Positions 50,452 to 59,372 of a DNA stretch of 64,000 nucleotides are shown here, in pieces. Source of the DNA: CADEDH01 sp963732695 (GTDB lineage Bacteria > Actinomycetota > Acidimicrobiia > Acidimicrobiales > SZUA-35). Both the position numbers and the translations under genes were made by a program. Each line of letters begins with the position of its first letter. Position 1 is the first letter of the stretch. The stretch lies in assembly GCA_963732695.1 (NCBI GenBank), contig CAVTAP010000013.1, positions 62,001 to 126,000 of the forward strand. The letters run 5' to 3'. The notes beneath the pieces were generated by a model that was not told the DNA's origin, did not search any database, and saw only the letters and a list, made by a program, of their open reading frames with translations.

Positions 50452-52140
50452 CTACTCGGCCGGAGCGATGGTGGGCTCGTCGGGGTCGGCCAGTCGGGGG
50501 CGCACGGGGCGGATGTTGCCGCCCATGCCCCACACCGAGACGGTGGGCACCAGGTCTCGCACGGTGCCTCCCCAGTGGTAGTCGACGTCCTCCTCCAGTT
50601 CGGCGTCGATCGCCGCCAGCAATTCCACCGTGGTCTCGGTGGTCTCGGTGGTCTCAGGTTCGGCATCGGGCCCCGACCTGCCATCGTGCTCGTCGCCGTC
50701 GCCGTCGAGCGACACCACGGCATAGCCGTCGTCGAGCGCAGCGTGTTCGACGGCGAGCACGACCCCCGGCGAGGCCTCGGCCGTGGTCGGTTCCGGCGCC
50801 CGATCGGCTTCCTCGGCCGACGACGCAGCCGCCGCGTCGTCCTCGCCCTCCACCGCCTCCCATTCGGCCAGCCACTTGTCGGCCTTGGCCTCCTCGGCCG
50901 CCCGGGCCGCGGCCACCAGAGCCGGGTGGGGCCGCCAGCTGAACCGGTCGGCCGCCCCCGGCTCGTCGCCCCGATCGGCGCTGATGAACAGCGACACCGC
51001 CCCGGCCACGATCGCCAGGGTGGCGGCCGAGGCCAGCAGCCACATCCACCGGGCCCCCACGGCGTGGTACAGCACGGCGGCCGGCACCGCCGTGCACCCG
51101 GCAGCCAGCACCTCGGTCGCTCCCATCAGGCCCAGGGCGCTGGCCTGGCGGTCCTCCGGCACCGAGCGGGCCACGGTCACCTGCACGGCGGTGAAGCCGA
51201 AGGCGTCGCCCACCCCGGCCACCCCCATCAGCAGCGCCGGCAGGACGTAGCCGGGCAGGAACCCGTAGAACGACGCCGACACGGCCACCGCCGCGATGCC
51301 CATGGTGGCCACCCGGCTCGGCCCCACCCGGTCGGCCACCCGCCCGGCCCGGGGCCCGAGGGCCACGATGGGGATGGCGAAGGTGGAGAACACGAGCCCG
51401 GTGGTGAGGGCCGTCGCCCCCCGGTCGGCGTACATCACCGGGATCACCGCCTCGAACGCCCCGACGAAGCCGAAGTACCCGGCCACCAGCACCAGCGCCC
51501 CCTGGAGGCGGCGGATGCCGAGCAGGTCGAGCGGGAGCCGCCGGCCCGACATGTCGAGCTGTCCGTTGTCTTCCGGGAGGCGGGCGGCGAACGGCAGGAA
51601 CAGGGCGTACACCAGGGCGAAGGCGATGAACGGGGCCCGGATGCCGCCCACCTGGGCGATCACGCCCGAGGCGATCGGGCCCAGCAGGAACCCGCTGATC
51701 TCGCCCATCACCAGGCGGCCCAGGTTCTCGCCCACCCGCTCCGGGTCGGCCACCGCCGCCGCCCGCCGCACCCCGGGGATCACCATGCCCCCGGCGAAGC
51801 CGAACACGGCCCGGGCCACGATCCAGGTGACGACACTGTCGGCGAAGGACATCACCACCAGCGCCCCCAACGCCAGCACCACCCCGGTGACCACCATGCG
51901 CCGGGCGTGGCCCCGGTCGGCCAACGAGGCCAGCGTCACCTGGGCCACGAAGCCGGCCAGGAAGCCGGCGGCCACCATCATCCCGATACCGGTGGGGGAG
52001 AACCCGAGGTCCGTCCGCAGCTCGCCGAGCACGGCCACGATGCCCCCGACGCCGGCCGAGGTCACCGCCATCACCGCCTGGTAGGGCAGCAGGTCGCGAC
52101 TCTTGCGGGCTCGTGCTGCCCCGGCACGGGTGGTGTCCAC
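50452..52140 (-). CDS. MFS transporter with long cytosolic C-terminal tail
   Basis: A 562-residue protein with twelve predicted helices in residues about 20-405 of the major facilitator superfamily. The loop 2-3 motif is LASLADRGHARRMVVTG. A charged tail of about 150 residues follows the last helix and is rich in Glu, Asp and Ala, ending in a short EPTIAPAE. The tail is not a known domain. It probably exports a small molecule. GTG 52140 overlaps an element shared with the divergent cupin gene. No drug signature is clear, so the substrate is open. Confidence 0.85.
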   Translation of the reverse strand: MDTTRAGAARARKSRDLLPYQAVMAVTSAGVGGIVAVLGELRTDLGFSPTGIGMMVAAGFLAGFVAQVTLASLADRGHARRMVVTGVVLALGALVVMSFADSVVTWIVARAVFGFAGGMVIPGVRRAAAVADPERVGENLGRLVMGEISGFLLGPIASGVIAQVGGIRAPFIAFALVYALFLPFAARLPEDNGQLDMSGRRLPLDLLGIRRLQGALVLVAGYFGFVGAFEAVIPVMYADRGATALTTGLVFSTFAIPIVALGPRAGRVADRVGPSRVATMGIAAVAVSASFYGFLPGYVLPALLMGVAGVGDAFGFTAVQVTVARSVPEDRQASALGLMGATEVLAAGCTAVPAAVLYHAVGARWMWLLASAATLAIVAGAVSLFISADRGDEPGAADRFSWRPHPALVAAARAAEEAKADKWLAEWEAVEGEDDAAAASSAEEADRAPEPTTAEASPGVVLAVEHAALDDGYAVVSLDGDGDEHDGRSGPDAEPETTETTETTVELLAAIDAELEEDVDYHWGGTVRDLVPTVSVWGMGGNIRPVRPRLADPDEPTIAPAE

Positions 52141-52157
52141 GGACCTAAGCTTGGCCT
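52141..52157. promoter_or_regulatory. Seventeen-base divergent promoter element
   Basis: Only 17 bases separate GTG 52140 (minus) and ATG 52158 (plus). They contain the palindrome AAGCTT. TAAGCT is six bases before the plus ATG and AAGCTT six bases before the minus GTG, so overlapping -10 elements could start two leaderless mRNAs. Confidence 0.55.
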
Positions 52158-52787
52158 ATGAACGACGATGATTCCTCTCGCGCCGCCAAGCCCCTCCCCG
52201 GGATGGCCGCCGCGGTGGACCAGGCGATGGCCGATATCCGGGCCATCGAGGCGGCCAACACCGTGTCGGGCACCATCACCCGGGCCGGCGCCGAGGCCAT
52301 CCGGGACCGTCTGATCGAGCTCACCTCGCACCGTGAGCTGTTTCCGCTGGCCGCCTTCCCCCCGCCGGGGAATGGCGACAAGTTGAACAGCTGCCTCTAC
52401 CGCCTGGCCCAGGACGACGACGACCGCTTCGTCCTCTACGCCAACTCGTCCCGGGGCGGTGTGGGCACCCCGGCCCACAACCACACGACCTGGGCCGTGG
52501 TGGTGGGCTTCGACGGCCAGGAGCTGAACCGCTTCTACCGCCGGGCCGACAGCGGCGGGGTGGAGCAGGTCGACCAGCACATGGTGGAGGCCGGCACCGG
52601 GGTGGCCATGCTCCCCGACGACCTCCACTCGATCCACATCGACGGACCGGCCCTGAACTTCCACTGCTACGGCCTGGCCCTGGAGCGGCTCGACGGGCGG
52701 CAGTACTACGACGCCCGCACCGCCGAATGGAAGGTGTTCCCGGCCCACACCGACATCCGCGAGGCCCGGTTCGACCGGGTCTGCTGA
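52158..52787 (+). CDS. Cysteine dioxygenase-like thiol dioxygenase (cupin)
   Basis: A 209-residue cupin. The iron ligands appear as PAHNHTTWAVVVGFDG (two His) and the later His in LHSIHIDGPALNFHCYG. The length and N-terminal helix resemble cysteine or 3-mercaptopropionate dioxygenases, which turn a thiol into a sulfinic acid with O2. The neighbour just 28 bases downstream encodes a rhodanese array, so thiol-sulfur handling is likely. ATG 52158 follows TAAGCT by six bases. The specific thiol cannot be told from sequence. Confidence 0.8.
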   Translation: MNDDDSSRAAKPLPGMAAAVDQAMADIRAIEAANTVSGTITRAGAEAIRDRLIELTSHRELFPLAAFPPPGNGDKLNSCLYRLAQDDDDRFVLYANSSRGGVGTPAHNHTTWAVVVGFDGQELNRFYRRADSGGVEQVDQHMVEAGTGVAMLPDDLHSIHIDGPALNFHCYGLALERLDGRQYYDARTAEWKVFPAHTDIREARFDRVC

Positions 52788-52815
52788 GCCCCCACCCCGG
52801 AACCGGAGCACCACG

Positions 52816-54525
52816 ATGAGCATCGACGACACCGGCGCCGTGCGGCGCGTCTCCGTCGCCACCCTCCAGGCCTGGCTGGCCGACGGGAGCGAGCTGGCCC
52901 TGCTCGACGCCCGCGAGCAGGGCGTCTACCACAAGTCCCACCTGTTCCACGCCGCCTCGGTGCCCCTGTCGCAGCTCGAGCTGGTGCTGGAGGACCTTGT
53001 GCCCCGGCGCGACACCCGGGTGGTGTGGTGCGACGACGGAGCTCCCGCCACGGCCGCCGGAGGCCACGGCGGGCCGTCGCTGGCCGAGCTGGCCGCGGTG
53101 CGGGCCGCCGAGTGGGGCTGGACGGCATGCTCGGTGCTCGACGGTGGCACCCGGGCCTGGGCCGAGGCCGGCGGCGAGCTGTACTCCGGGGTCAACGTGC
53201 CCTCCAAGGCGTTCGGCGAGCTGGTGGAGCACCGTTTCGGCACCCCCCATGTGAGCGCCGCCGACCTCAAGGCCCGGCTCGACGCCGGCGACGACATCGT
53301 GGTGCTCGACTCCCGCCCCCTCGACGAGTACCGCCGCATGAGCATCCCGGGTGCCACCGACTGCCCGGGGGCGGAGCTCGTCCACCGGGTGAAGGAGCTG
53401 GTGGCCGGCCCGTCCACCCTGGTGGTGGTGAACTGCGCCGGCCGTACCCGCAGCATCATCGGGGCCCAGAGCCTGATCAACGCCGGGCTGGAGAACCAGG
53501 TGGTGGCGCTGGAGAACGGCACCATGGGCTGGTCGCTGGCCGGCTACGAGCCCGACCACGGCCACGAGAACCACGCCCCCGATCCGGGGCCCGACGCCAA
53601 CCGGTGGGCCCGGGCGGCGGCGGCCGGCGTGGGCCACCGGTTCCGGGTGGCCGGGATCACGGCGGCCGAGCTGGGCGCCTGGCAGGCCGACGCCACCCGC
53701 ACCACCTACGTGTTCGACGTCCGCACCGGGGCCGAGTTCGAAGCCGGTCACCTACCGGGTTCGGTCCACGCCGCCGGGGGCCAGCTGGTTCAGGCCACCG
53801 ACGAGTACGCCGCCACCCGCAACGCCCGCATCGTGCTGGTGGACGACGACGGGGTGCGGGCCACGATGACGGCGTCGTGGCTGCGCCAGCTCGGCTGGGG
53901 CGAAGCGGTGGTGCTGGGCGGCCTGCCGGCCGAGGGCGACGATCCGGGCCCGGCCCGGGTGGCGGCCGCCACCGCATGGCTGGGCCAGGCGTTGGTGAAG
54001 GGCCCCCGGGCCCGGCCCGACCTGGCCCGGGTCCACACCGCCACCGTGCGCCCTCCGGAGCTGGCCCGGTGGATGGCCGACGACGCCGGGACCGGTGAGG
54101 GGGGCCTGGTGGTGATCGACGTCGGCACCAGCGTGAAGTACCGCAACCGGGGCCACATCCCCGGTGCCTGGTGGGCCGTCCGCAGCCGTATGGACCAGGC
54201 CCGGGCCGTCATCGGGCCGGCCCAGCGGGTGGTGCTCACATCCACCGACGGGGCGCTGGCCCGCCTGGCGGCGGCCGAGGCCCAGGTCCAGTGGCCCGAC
54301 ACAACGGTGTTCGCCCTGGCCGCCGGCAACAAGGGGTGGCGCCACGCCGGCCTGGACATGGAGTCGGGGTTCACCCGCCCCACCACCGAGCCCGACGACG
54401 TCTGGTACAAGCCCTACGATCACCCCGACGCCGTCCGCCAGCACATGGAGGACTACCTCACCTGGGAGGTGGCCCTGGTCGAGCAGCTGGAACGCGACCC
54501 CACGGTCACGTTCCCCTCGTTCTAG
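52816..54525 (+). CDS. Four-rhodanese-domain sulfurtransferase
   Basis: A 569-residue protein made of four rhodanese folds (about 10-115, 150-245, 270-370 and 400-505). Each has a V/L-LD-x-R-x(E/D)-F/Y element: LLDAREQGVYHKSH, VLDSRPLDEYRRMS, VFDVRTGAEFEAGH and VIDVGTSVKYRNRG. Only the second has the full active loop, NCAGRTRS with Cys near 209; the first has WCDDGAPA, and the third and fourth loops lack Cys. One active domain and three structural copies are therefore likely. It probably moves sulfane sulfur and follows the thiol dioxygenase, suggesting one thiol-sulfur route. It is co-transcribed with the dioxygenase. Confidence 0.88.
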   Translation: MSIDDTGAVRRVSVATLQAWLADGSELALLDAREQGVYHKSHLFHAASVPLSQLELVLEDLVPRRDTRVVWCDDGAPATAAGGHGGPSLAELAAVRAAEWGWTACSVLDGGTRAWAEAGGELYSGVNVPSKAFGELVEHRFGTPHVSAADLKARLDAGDDIVVLDSRPLDEYRRMSIPGATDCPGAELVHRVKELVAGPSTLVVVNCAGRTRSIIGAQSLINAGLENQVVALENGTMGWSLAGYEPDHGHENHAPDPGPDANRWARAAAAGVGHRFRVAGITAAELGAWQADATRTTYVFDVRTGAEFEAGHLPGSVHAAGGQLVQATDEYAATRNARIVLVDDDGVRATMTASWLRQLGWGEAVVLGGLPAEGDDPGPARVAAATAWLGQALVKGPRARPDLARVHTATVRPPELARWMADDAGTGEGGLVVIDVGTSVKYRNRGHIPGAWWAVRSRMDQARAVIGPAQRVVLTSTDGALARLAAAEAQVQWPDTTVFALAAGNKGWRHAGLDMESGFTRPTTEPDDVWYKPYDHPDAVRQHMEDYLTWEVALVEQLERDPTVTFPSF

Positions 54526-54547
54526 CGGTGGTCCGACGAAGCTGCGG

Positions 54548-55990
54548 TTACGCCGCCGCCTGCTTGGCCCGGGTGTTGGCCGAGACCCGGGGGTAGACGA
54601 AGGTCAGGACGGCCCAGCACAGGGCCACCGACACGGCGAAGACCATGAACACCCGGTTGTACACGGCCACCGGATCGTCGGGGACGCCCTTGCCGATCAT
54701 GGTGACGGCCACGGCGATCCCGAGGGCGCCGGCGATGTTGCGTACCGTGTTGAACGAGGCGTTGACCTGGCCGTAGAGGTCGGCGCTGACCCGCTGGAGC
54801 ACGCCGGCGTTGAGCGGCGGCTGGGTGAGCGACCACCCCATCCCGAACATCCCCATACAGGGGGCGATCCACAGGTAGTGGGGCTCCTCCCGCAGGAAGA
54901 TCAGGGGCCAGATCACCGCCACGGTGGAGATCCCGGCCCCCACCCGGACCAGGCGCTCGTGACCGAAGCGCTCGGTGAGCCGTCCGCCGCTGGCGGTGAC
55001 GATGCCGCTCAGGATGGGGCCGGGTAGGAGGGCCATGCCGGTCTCCAGCTTGGTGAACCCCCAGATCCGGCTGAAGTAGAGGGGCCACACGAGCCAGGTG
55101 GCGAGGCCGGCGAAGTTCAGCAGGAAGTTGGCGACGTTGGCCACCGCCACCGGCGGCAGGGTGAACACGTCGAGGTTCAGCAGAGGCTCCGGGTGGCGCT
55201 TGCAGCGCAGGATCACCAGGGGGAACAGCAGGGCCGAGGCCACGAACGAGCCGATGATGACGGGGCTGGCCCACCCCCGCTCCGAGCCGAAGCTGGCTCC
55301 GAACACCACGGTGGCCACCGCTCCGGTGCCGATGACGACCCCGAGCAGGTCGAGGCTCCCGTTACGGTTCCCGGCCTGCGACTCGGCCAGCGAGCCGAAG
55401 CTGGCGGCCAGAGCACCCAGGGCGATGGGGGCGCTGATCAGGAACAGCACCCGCCAGCTGCTCACGGCCAGGAGCAGGGCCGACAGGCCGGGGGCGAGGG
55501 CCGAGGCCAGCGGGCCGGTGGCGCTCCACAGGGCGATGGCGCTGGGGTGGCGCTCCTTGGGGAACTCGGGCAGCACCACGGCCAGCGAGCTCGGCAGGAT
55601 CATGGCCCCACCGGCCGAGGTGATCAGGCGGGCCAGGATCAGCACGTAGACGTTGGGGGCGGCGGCCGACAGGGCCGAGCCGAGGGCGAAGGTGACGAGG
55701 CCGGCCCGGAACACCCGACGCCGGCCGATCCGGTCGGTCACCCGGCCGGCCACCAGCAGCAGGCTGGCCATGCCGATGAAGAAAATCGAGGCGACCCAGC
55801 TGAGGGCACCGGCGCTGGCCGTGGAGAAGTCGGCCGAGATGTCGCTGAAGGCGAGGTTGGTGGCCGTGGTGTTGAACGACATGAGCGAGTAGCCCAGGCT
55901 GCCGACGGCCAGCGCCCGCCAGGCCCGGGCCGACACCACCACTGCGGGGGCCGCGGTGGGGGACGACGAGGCGCGATCGGTGACTGCCAT
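54548..55990 (-). CDS. MFS transporter (DHA2/EmrB-type, 14-helix)
   Basis: A 480-residue membrane protein. It has LSDISADFSTASAGALSWVA-like features (SFNTTATNLAFSDISADF) and GRVTDRIGRRRVFRAG in the loop 2-3 motif, plus about 14 helices. The proline-rich motif C in the fifth helix is degenerate. This is the drug/H+ antiporter DHA2 layout, which exports drugs, dyes or metabolites by proton exchange. ATG 55990 starts MAVTDRAS; GTG 56008 adds six residues. It converges on the rhodanese gene. No regulator adjoins it. Confidence 0.88.
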   Translation of the reverse strand: MAVTDRASSSPTAAPAVVVSARAWRALAVGSLGYSLMSFNTTATNLAFSDISADFSTASAGALSWVASIFFIGMASLLLVAGRVTDRIGRRRVFRAGLVTFALGSALSAAAPNVYVLILARLITSAGGAMILPSSLAVVLPEFPKERHPSAIALWSATGPLASALAPGLSALLLAVSSWRVLFLISAPIALGALAASFGSLAESQAGNRNGSLDLLGVVIGTGAVATVVFGASFGSERGWASPVIIGSFVASALLFPLVILRCKRHPEPLLNLDVFTLPPVAVANVANFLLNFAGLATWLVWPLYFSRIWGFTKLETGMALLPGPILSGIVTASGGRLTERFGHERLVRVGAGISTVAVIWPLIFLREEPHYLWIAPCMGMFGMGWSLTQPPLNAGVLQRVSADLYGQVNASFNTVRNIAGALGIAVAVTMIGKGVPDDPVAVYNRVFMVFAVSVALCWAVLTFVYPRVSANTRAKQAAA

Positions 55991-56067
55991 AGCGTTGAAG
56001 GTTCCCACACCGTTCCGTTCACCGGCCAGAAGGATCGGCCCTGGTGGCGAAGGTCACACCGGCAGGA

Positions 56068-56709
56068 TCAGTCGAAGCACGAGGTGACGAGTTGGGCGAA
56101 TGCGTCCTCGTCGAAGTGGACGGCGAGGTGGCCGCCCCCGCCGCCTTCTTTGTGGATGTCGAGCGTGGGGCAGAAGACGGCACCGCCGTCGGGCGTGAAG
56201 AAGTGAGGTGAGCCGACAACACCCCGGTGCCTACCCTCGTCCCAGTCTTTGGTCACCGAGTCGTCGTCGGAGATGTCGGGAATGGGAAGGTCGAGCTCGT
56301 CGATCACCTGGTCGATCACCTCGGGCTTCGACACGTCGACCCCCTCGTCGAACGTGAGCTGCCGCAGCCGCAGCGCCGTCGCCTCGCCCGCTTCCAGGCT
56401 GTGCCGGTAGGCGGCGTGGGTGAGGGCCAGCGCCGGCAGCGACGTGCCCGGGAACCGGGCCGGGTCGAACCCGCCGAACAGGGTCGAGGCCACCTGGGCC
56501 CGGAGGTCGGCCACCTTTCCCGCCACCGCCCCGGGGTCCATCGGGGCGTCGTTGATCAGCTCGAGGGGCCAGGCCCGCACCTTGAGCCGCACGTCGGTGC
56601 GGCCCAGCTCGTCGCGCCGGTCGACCCAGCGGCGGAGGCCGACGTGGGCGAACGGGCACACCACGTCGGCGAACACCTCGATGACGGTCAGGCCGGGGAC
56701 GTCGCTCAT
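56068..56709 (-). CDS. DsbA-family (FrnE / HCCA-isomerase-like) thioredoxin-fold protein
   Basis: A 213-residue DsbA-like fold. The active-site region is VFADVVCPFAHVGLRR, where the second Cys of CxxC is Ala (C-P-F-A), and the cis-Pro loop is GVVGSPHFF. The inserted helical domain and the length match the FrnE/2-hydroxychromene-2-carboxylate isomerase branch, so a glutathione or mycothiol isomerase or a monothiol exchange role is more likely than disulfide formation. It has no signal peptide. CACAGT lies six bases before ATG 56709. Confidence 0.85.
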   Translation of the reverse strand: MSDVPGLTVIEVFADVVCPFAHVGLRRWVDRRDELGRTDVRLKVRAWPLELINDAPMDPGAVAGKVADLRAQVASTLFGGFDPARFPGTSLPALALTHAAYRHSLEAGEATALRLRQLTFDEGVDVSKPEVIDQVIDELDLPIPDISDDDSVTKDWDEGRHRGVVGSPHFFTPDGGAVFCPTLDIHKEGGGGGHLAVHFDEDAFAQLVTSCFD

Positions 56710-56815
56710 GCCCCCACTGTGCCCCGGGTCACCCCCGCCCACCCGGGTCGGAGGTCCCGAGGTGGGCTGGAGCAGGCAGGCTAGAGGGTCTACTCACCCT
56801 GAAGGAGCACACGTC

Positions 56816-57175
56816 ATGACCCTGAAGCTGGCCAATGTCACGTTCGACTGCGCCGACACGCTGGCCCAGGCCCGGTTCTGGTCCGAGGCGCTCGGTCTCC
56901 CCATCAAGAGCGACGCCAACAGCTTCTTCGCCGCCCTCGACGGCGGTGCGACCGGCCCGACCTGGTTCTTCCTGCAGGTGCCGGAAGGCAAGACGGCCAA
57001 GAACCGCATGCACATCGACCTGGAGTCGGACGGCATGGCGGTGGAGGTGCAGCGCCTTGTGGGACTGGGCGCCCGGCAGGTGGCGGAGAAGAACGAGTAC
57101 GGGATGATCTGGACCGTGCTGAACGACCCCGAGGGCAACGAGTTCTGCGTCTCCGGCCCGCACGTTGGCGGGTGA
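56816..57175 (+). CDS. VOC family protein
   Basis: A 119-residue VOC/glyoxalase-like protein: TLKLANVTFDCADTLAQARF, FWSEALGLPI, NRMHIDLESDGMAVEVQRLV and WTVLNDPEGNEFCVSG. The D-P-EGNEFC strand is the typical glyoxalase-like C-terminus. The metal ligands are partly replaced (first site Phe/Asp), as in the PhnB-like/Glyoxalase_6 group of actinobacteria, which lack a known reaction. GAAGGAG before ATG 56816 is a good ribosome site. Neighbours give no substrate. Confidence 0.88.
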   Translation: MTLKLANVTFDCADTLAQARFWSEALGLPIKSDANSFFAALDGGATGPTWFFLQVPEGKTAKNRMHIDLESDGMAVEVQRLVGLGARQVAEKNEYGMIWTVLNDPEGNEFCVSGPHVGG

Positions 57176-57212
57176 GCCCGGGCCGGAGCGCACGGGTGCC
57201 CGAAGGGCACAC

Positions 57213-58346
57213 CTAGTCGGCCAGGCAGGTGGCGGCGATGCTGGCGATCGACGTGCCCCGGCGGGGCTCGCGGATCTCGTGGCGGTCGTAGCCGTTGGTG
57301 ACGTAGCCCAGCGACAGGCCGGTGGCCGGATCGGCCCAGGCCAGCTGGCCGCCGGCCCCGTTGTGGCCGAAGGCCTGGGGCGACACGGTGCGGCCCAGAC
57401 CCCGGATGTTGGCCTTGCCGTCGTCGCCGGCCAGGATCACGCCCAGGGCCCGGTTGGCCGGCACGCCCATGGGGTCGGGCAGGTTGTTGCGGACGGTGCC
57501 GGTGGCGTCGGCCAGGATGGCCTCGTCCCAGATCCCGTGGGCGTTGTGCAGCAGCTCCTGGTAGAACAGGGCCAGGTCCCGGGCCCGGCCGAATCCGCCG
57601 CCGCCGGGCACGCCCACCTCCCGCACCACCGGGTCGTTGAACCGCATCACCAGCTCGTCGGTGACCTCGGTGGCCGGCAGCTCCCGCACGCCGAACGCCG
57701 CCTCCAGCTCGTCGGGCGTGGCCGGCTCGCCCACCAGGCGCAGGTCGGCGATGTTGGCCTGGTCGTCGGGGGCCAGGCCCACGATCCGGGGCAGCCCGGC
57801 CGGGCCGGTGACCCGGCGCTCGATCTCGTCCCGGTAGTCGTTGCCGGTGACGGTGTCGATGATCTCGGCCAGCACCCAGTGGGCCGCCGTCGGGTGGTAC
57901 TCGTAGCGGGTGCCAGGCTCCCAGTTGAGTCGCCAGCCGGCCATGCGGGCCTTCCGCTTGGCCCGGTCCTCCCAGGTGCCGGGGCCCATGGGGGCGCTGG
58001 GGAAGCCGGAGGTGTGGAGCATCACCTGCTCCACCGTGATGTCGGCCTTGCCTTCGCCGCCGAACTCGGGGAAGTAGGTGGTCACCTTCTCCTTGGGGTC
58101 GACCTTGCCCTCGGCCATGAGGGTCCACACGGTGGAGGCGACGAACGGCTTGGTGGCCGAGAACAGGCAGTAGCGGGTGTTGAGATCGGCGTCGCCGAAG
58201 CTCTCCTCGGCCACGATCTCGCCGTTGTAGGCCAGCGCCACCTGGGCCGACGGCAGCAGTCCCTCGTCGACCTCGCGCCGGGCCCGGTCGAGCAGGGCCT
58301 GCACTTTGGCGGGGTCGATGGGGCGGGTGTAACTACGAGCGGTCAT
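57213..58346 (-). CDS. Serine hydrolase (class C beta-lactamase/esterase family)
   Basis: A 377-residue beta-lactamase-fold protein. The nucleophile motif is CLFSATKPFVAS (Ser-Ala-Thr-Lys, SxxK). The second motif, usually YxN, is YEYHPTAAHWVLAE, and the third (HxG) is FGHNGAGGQLAWAD. No signal peptide is seen, so it is a cytosolic esterase or amidase (EstB-like) rather than a drug-resistance enzyme. ATG 58346 lies five bases after TAGTCT. The desaturase gene ends close upstream (eight bases), so they may share a transcript. Confidence 0.88.
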   Translation of the reverse strand: MTARSYTRPIDPAKVQALLDRARREVDEGLLPSAQVALAYNGEIVAEESFGDADLNTRYCLFSATKPFVASTVWTLMAEGKVDPKEKVTTYFPEFGGEGKADITVEQVMLHTSGFPSAPMGPGTWEDRAKRKARMAGWRLNWEPGTRYEYHPTAAHWVLAEIIDTVTGNDYRDEIERRVTGPAGLPRIVGLAPDDQANIADLRLVGEPATPDELEAAFGVRELPATEVTDELVMRFNDPVVREVGVPGGGGFGRARDLALFYQELLHNAHGIWDEAILADATGTVRNNLPDPMGVPANRALGVILAGDDGKANIRGLGRTVSPQAFGHNGAGGQLAWADPATGLSLGYVTNGYDRHEIREPRRGTSIASIAATCLAD

Positions 58347-58354
58347 GCCCGAGA

Positions 58355-59296
58355 CTACGTCCGGGAGCTGAGCGCCTTCCACAAGGCCCGGTAACTGGGC
58401 CAGGTGTATCCCTCGGTGACCCAGCCCGACGCAACCAGCTCCCGGTGGAAGCGGGGGAGGTTCCAGCACGGCACGCCCATGTCGACGTGGTGGGCCAGGT
58501 GCCAGCCCACCCGGTACGGCACGAGCCAGAAGCGGGCCAGCGGGCTCTGGCGCACCTGGTGGGTGGCGCGGCGCCGGTCGTCCGAGCGCTCCATGCCGGC
58601 GTGCTCGGCGATGGCCCGCAGCCGGTTCAGTACCCGCCACAGGGTGAACCAGGGCAGGAACCACAGGAACACCCACAGCTCGGGTCGGCCGAAGGCGGTG
58701 GCGATGGCCAGCAGCACGAGCTGGGTGCCGAGGATTCGCAGCGCCACCGGGCGGGTGCGTGGGTTGCGGGTGCCCCGCAGGAGGCCCTCGAGGATCTTCC
58801 ACCCCGACTGGCCGGTGGCGTCGCGCACCAGCTTGCGCCGCAGCGAGGCCCGGGAGACGGGATAGCCCCGATAGAGGTCGAGGTCGGGCTCGTTGGGGCC
58901 GAGCTCGTCGCGGTGGTGGTCGAGGTGGCCCCGCCGGTACAGCTCGAAGGGCACCCAGGCGTGGTACGACAGCAGCCACTTGCCGGCGAAGTCGTTCACC
59001 GCCTTGTTGGAGAACAGGGTGCGGTGCACGGCCTCGTGACCGAGGATGTTGAACTTCACGATCTCCCGGCCCAGGAGGAAGAAGGCGACGACGTAGGCAA
59101 CGGGGTGGGCCAGCCAGACGGCGGCGGCCACGATGGCGATCGTCTCGGCCCACACGCCGGCCACGGCCAGGGTGGCCCGGAGGTTGGGGATGCGCCGCAA
59201 TTCGGCCCGCAACTCGGGGACAGCCTTGCCGTTGGCCAGCAGCCGATCGGTGGGAAGCACGTCGGGTAACACCGATGTGTCGGGAGCCATACCCAT
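58355..59296 (-). CDS. Membrane fatty-acid desaturase / hydroxylase
   Basis: A 313-residue integral membrane di-iron enzyme. The three His clusters are LGHEAVHRTLF, HLDHHRDELG and GWHLAHHVDMG, in the order HxxxH, HxxHH and HxxHH. Several helices (about 45-85, 180-215) surround them. It desaturates or hydroxylates acyl chains at the membrane using electrons from a ferredoxin or cytochrome. ATG 59296 is chosen: TAGGCT lies seven bases upstream. ATG 59290 is also possible. The nearby serine hydrolase may share its transcript. Confidence 0.88.
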   Translation of the reverse strand: MGMAPDTSVLPDVLPTDRLLANGKAVPELRAELRRIPNLRATLAVAGVWAETIAIVAAAVWLAHPVAYVVAFFLLGREIVKFNILGHEAVHRTLFSNKAVNDFAGKWLLSYHAWVPFELYRRGHLDHHRDELGPNEPDLDLYRGYPVSRASLRRKLVRDATGQSGWKILEGLLRGTRNPRTRPVALRILGTQLVLLAIATAFGRPELWVFLWFLPWFTLWRVLNRLRAIAEHAGMERSDDRRRATHQVRQSPLARFWLVPYRVGWHLAHHVDMGVPCWNLPRFHRELVASGWVTEGYTWPSYRALWKALSSRT

Positions 59297-59372
59297 GGAG
59301 ATCAGCCTAGGCGGGCGCCGAAAGACCACGAAAGCCCGCCGGGCGGCGCCGCCCGCACTACTATCCGCCACC

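Noticed and set aside
57165..58394. Plus-strand 409-codon ORF opposite the serine hydrolase
   Set aside because: The minus strand has complete SxxK and HxG motifs; the plus frame is Gly/Val/Gln-rich shadow.
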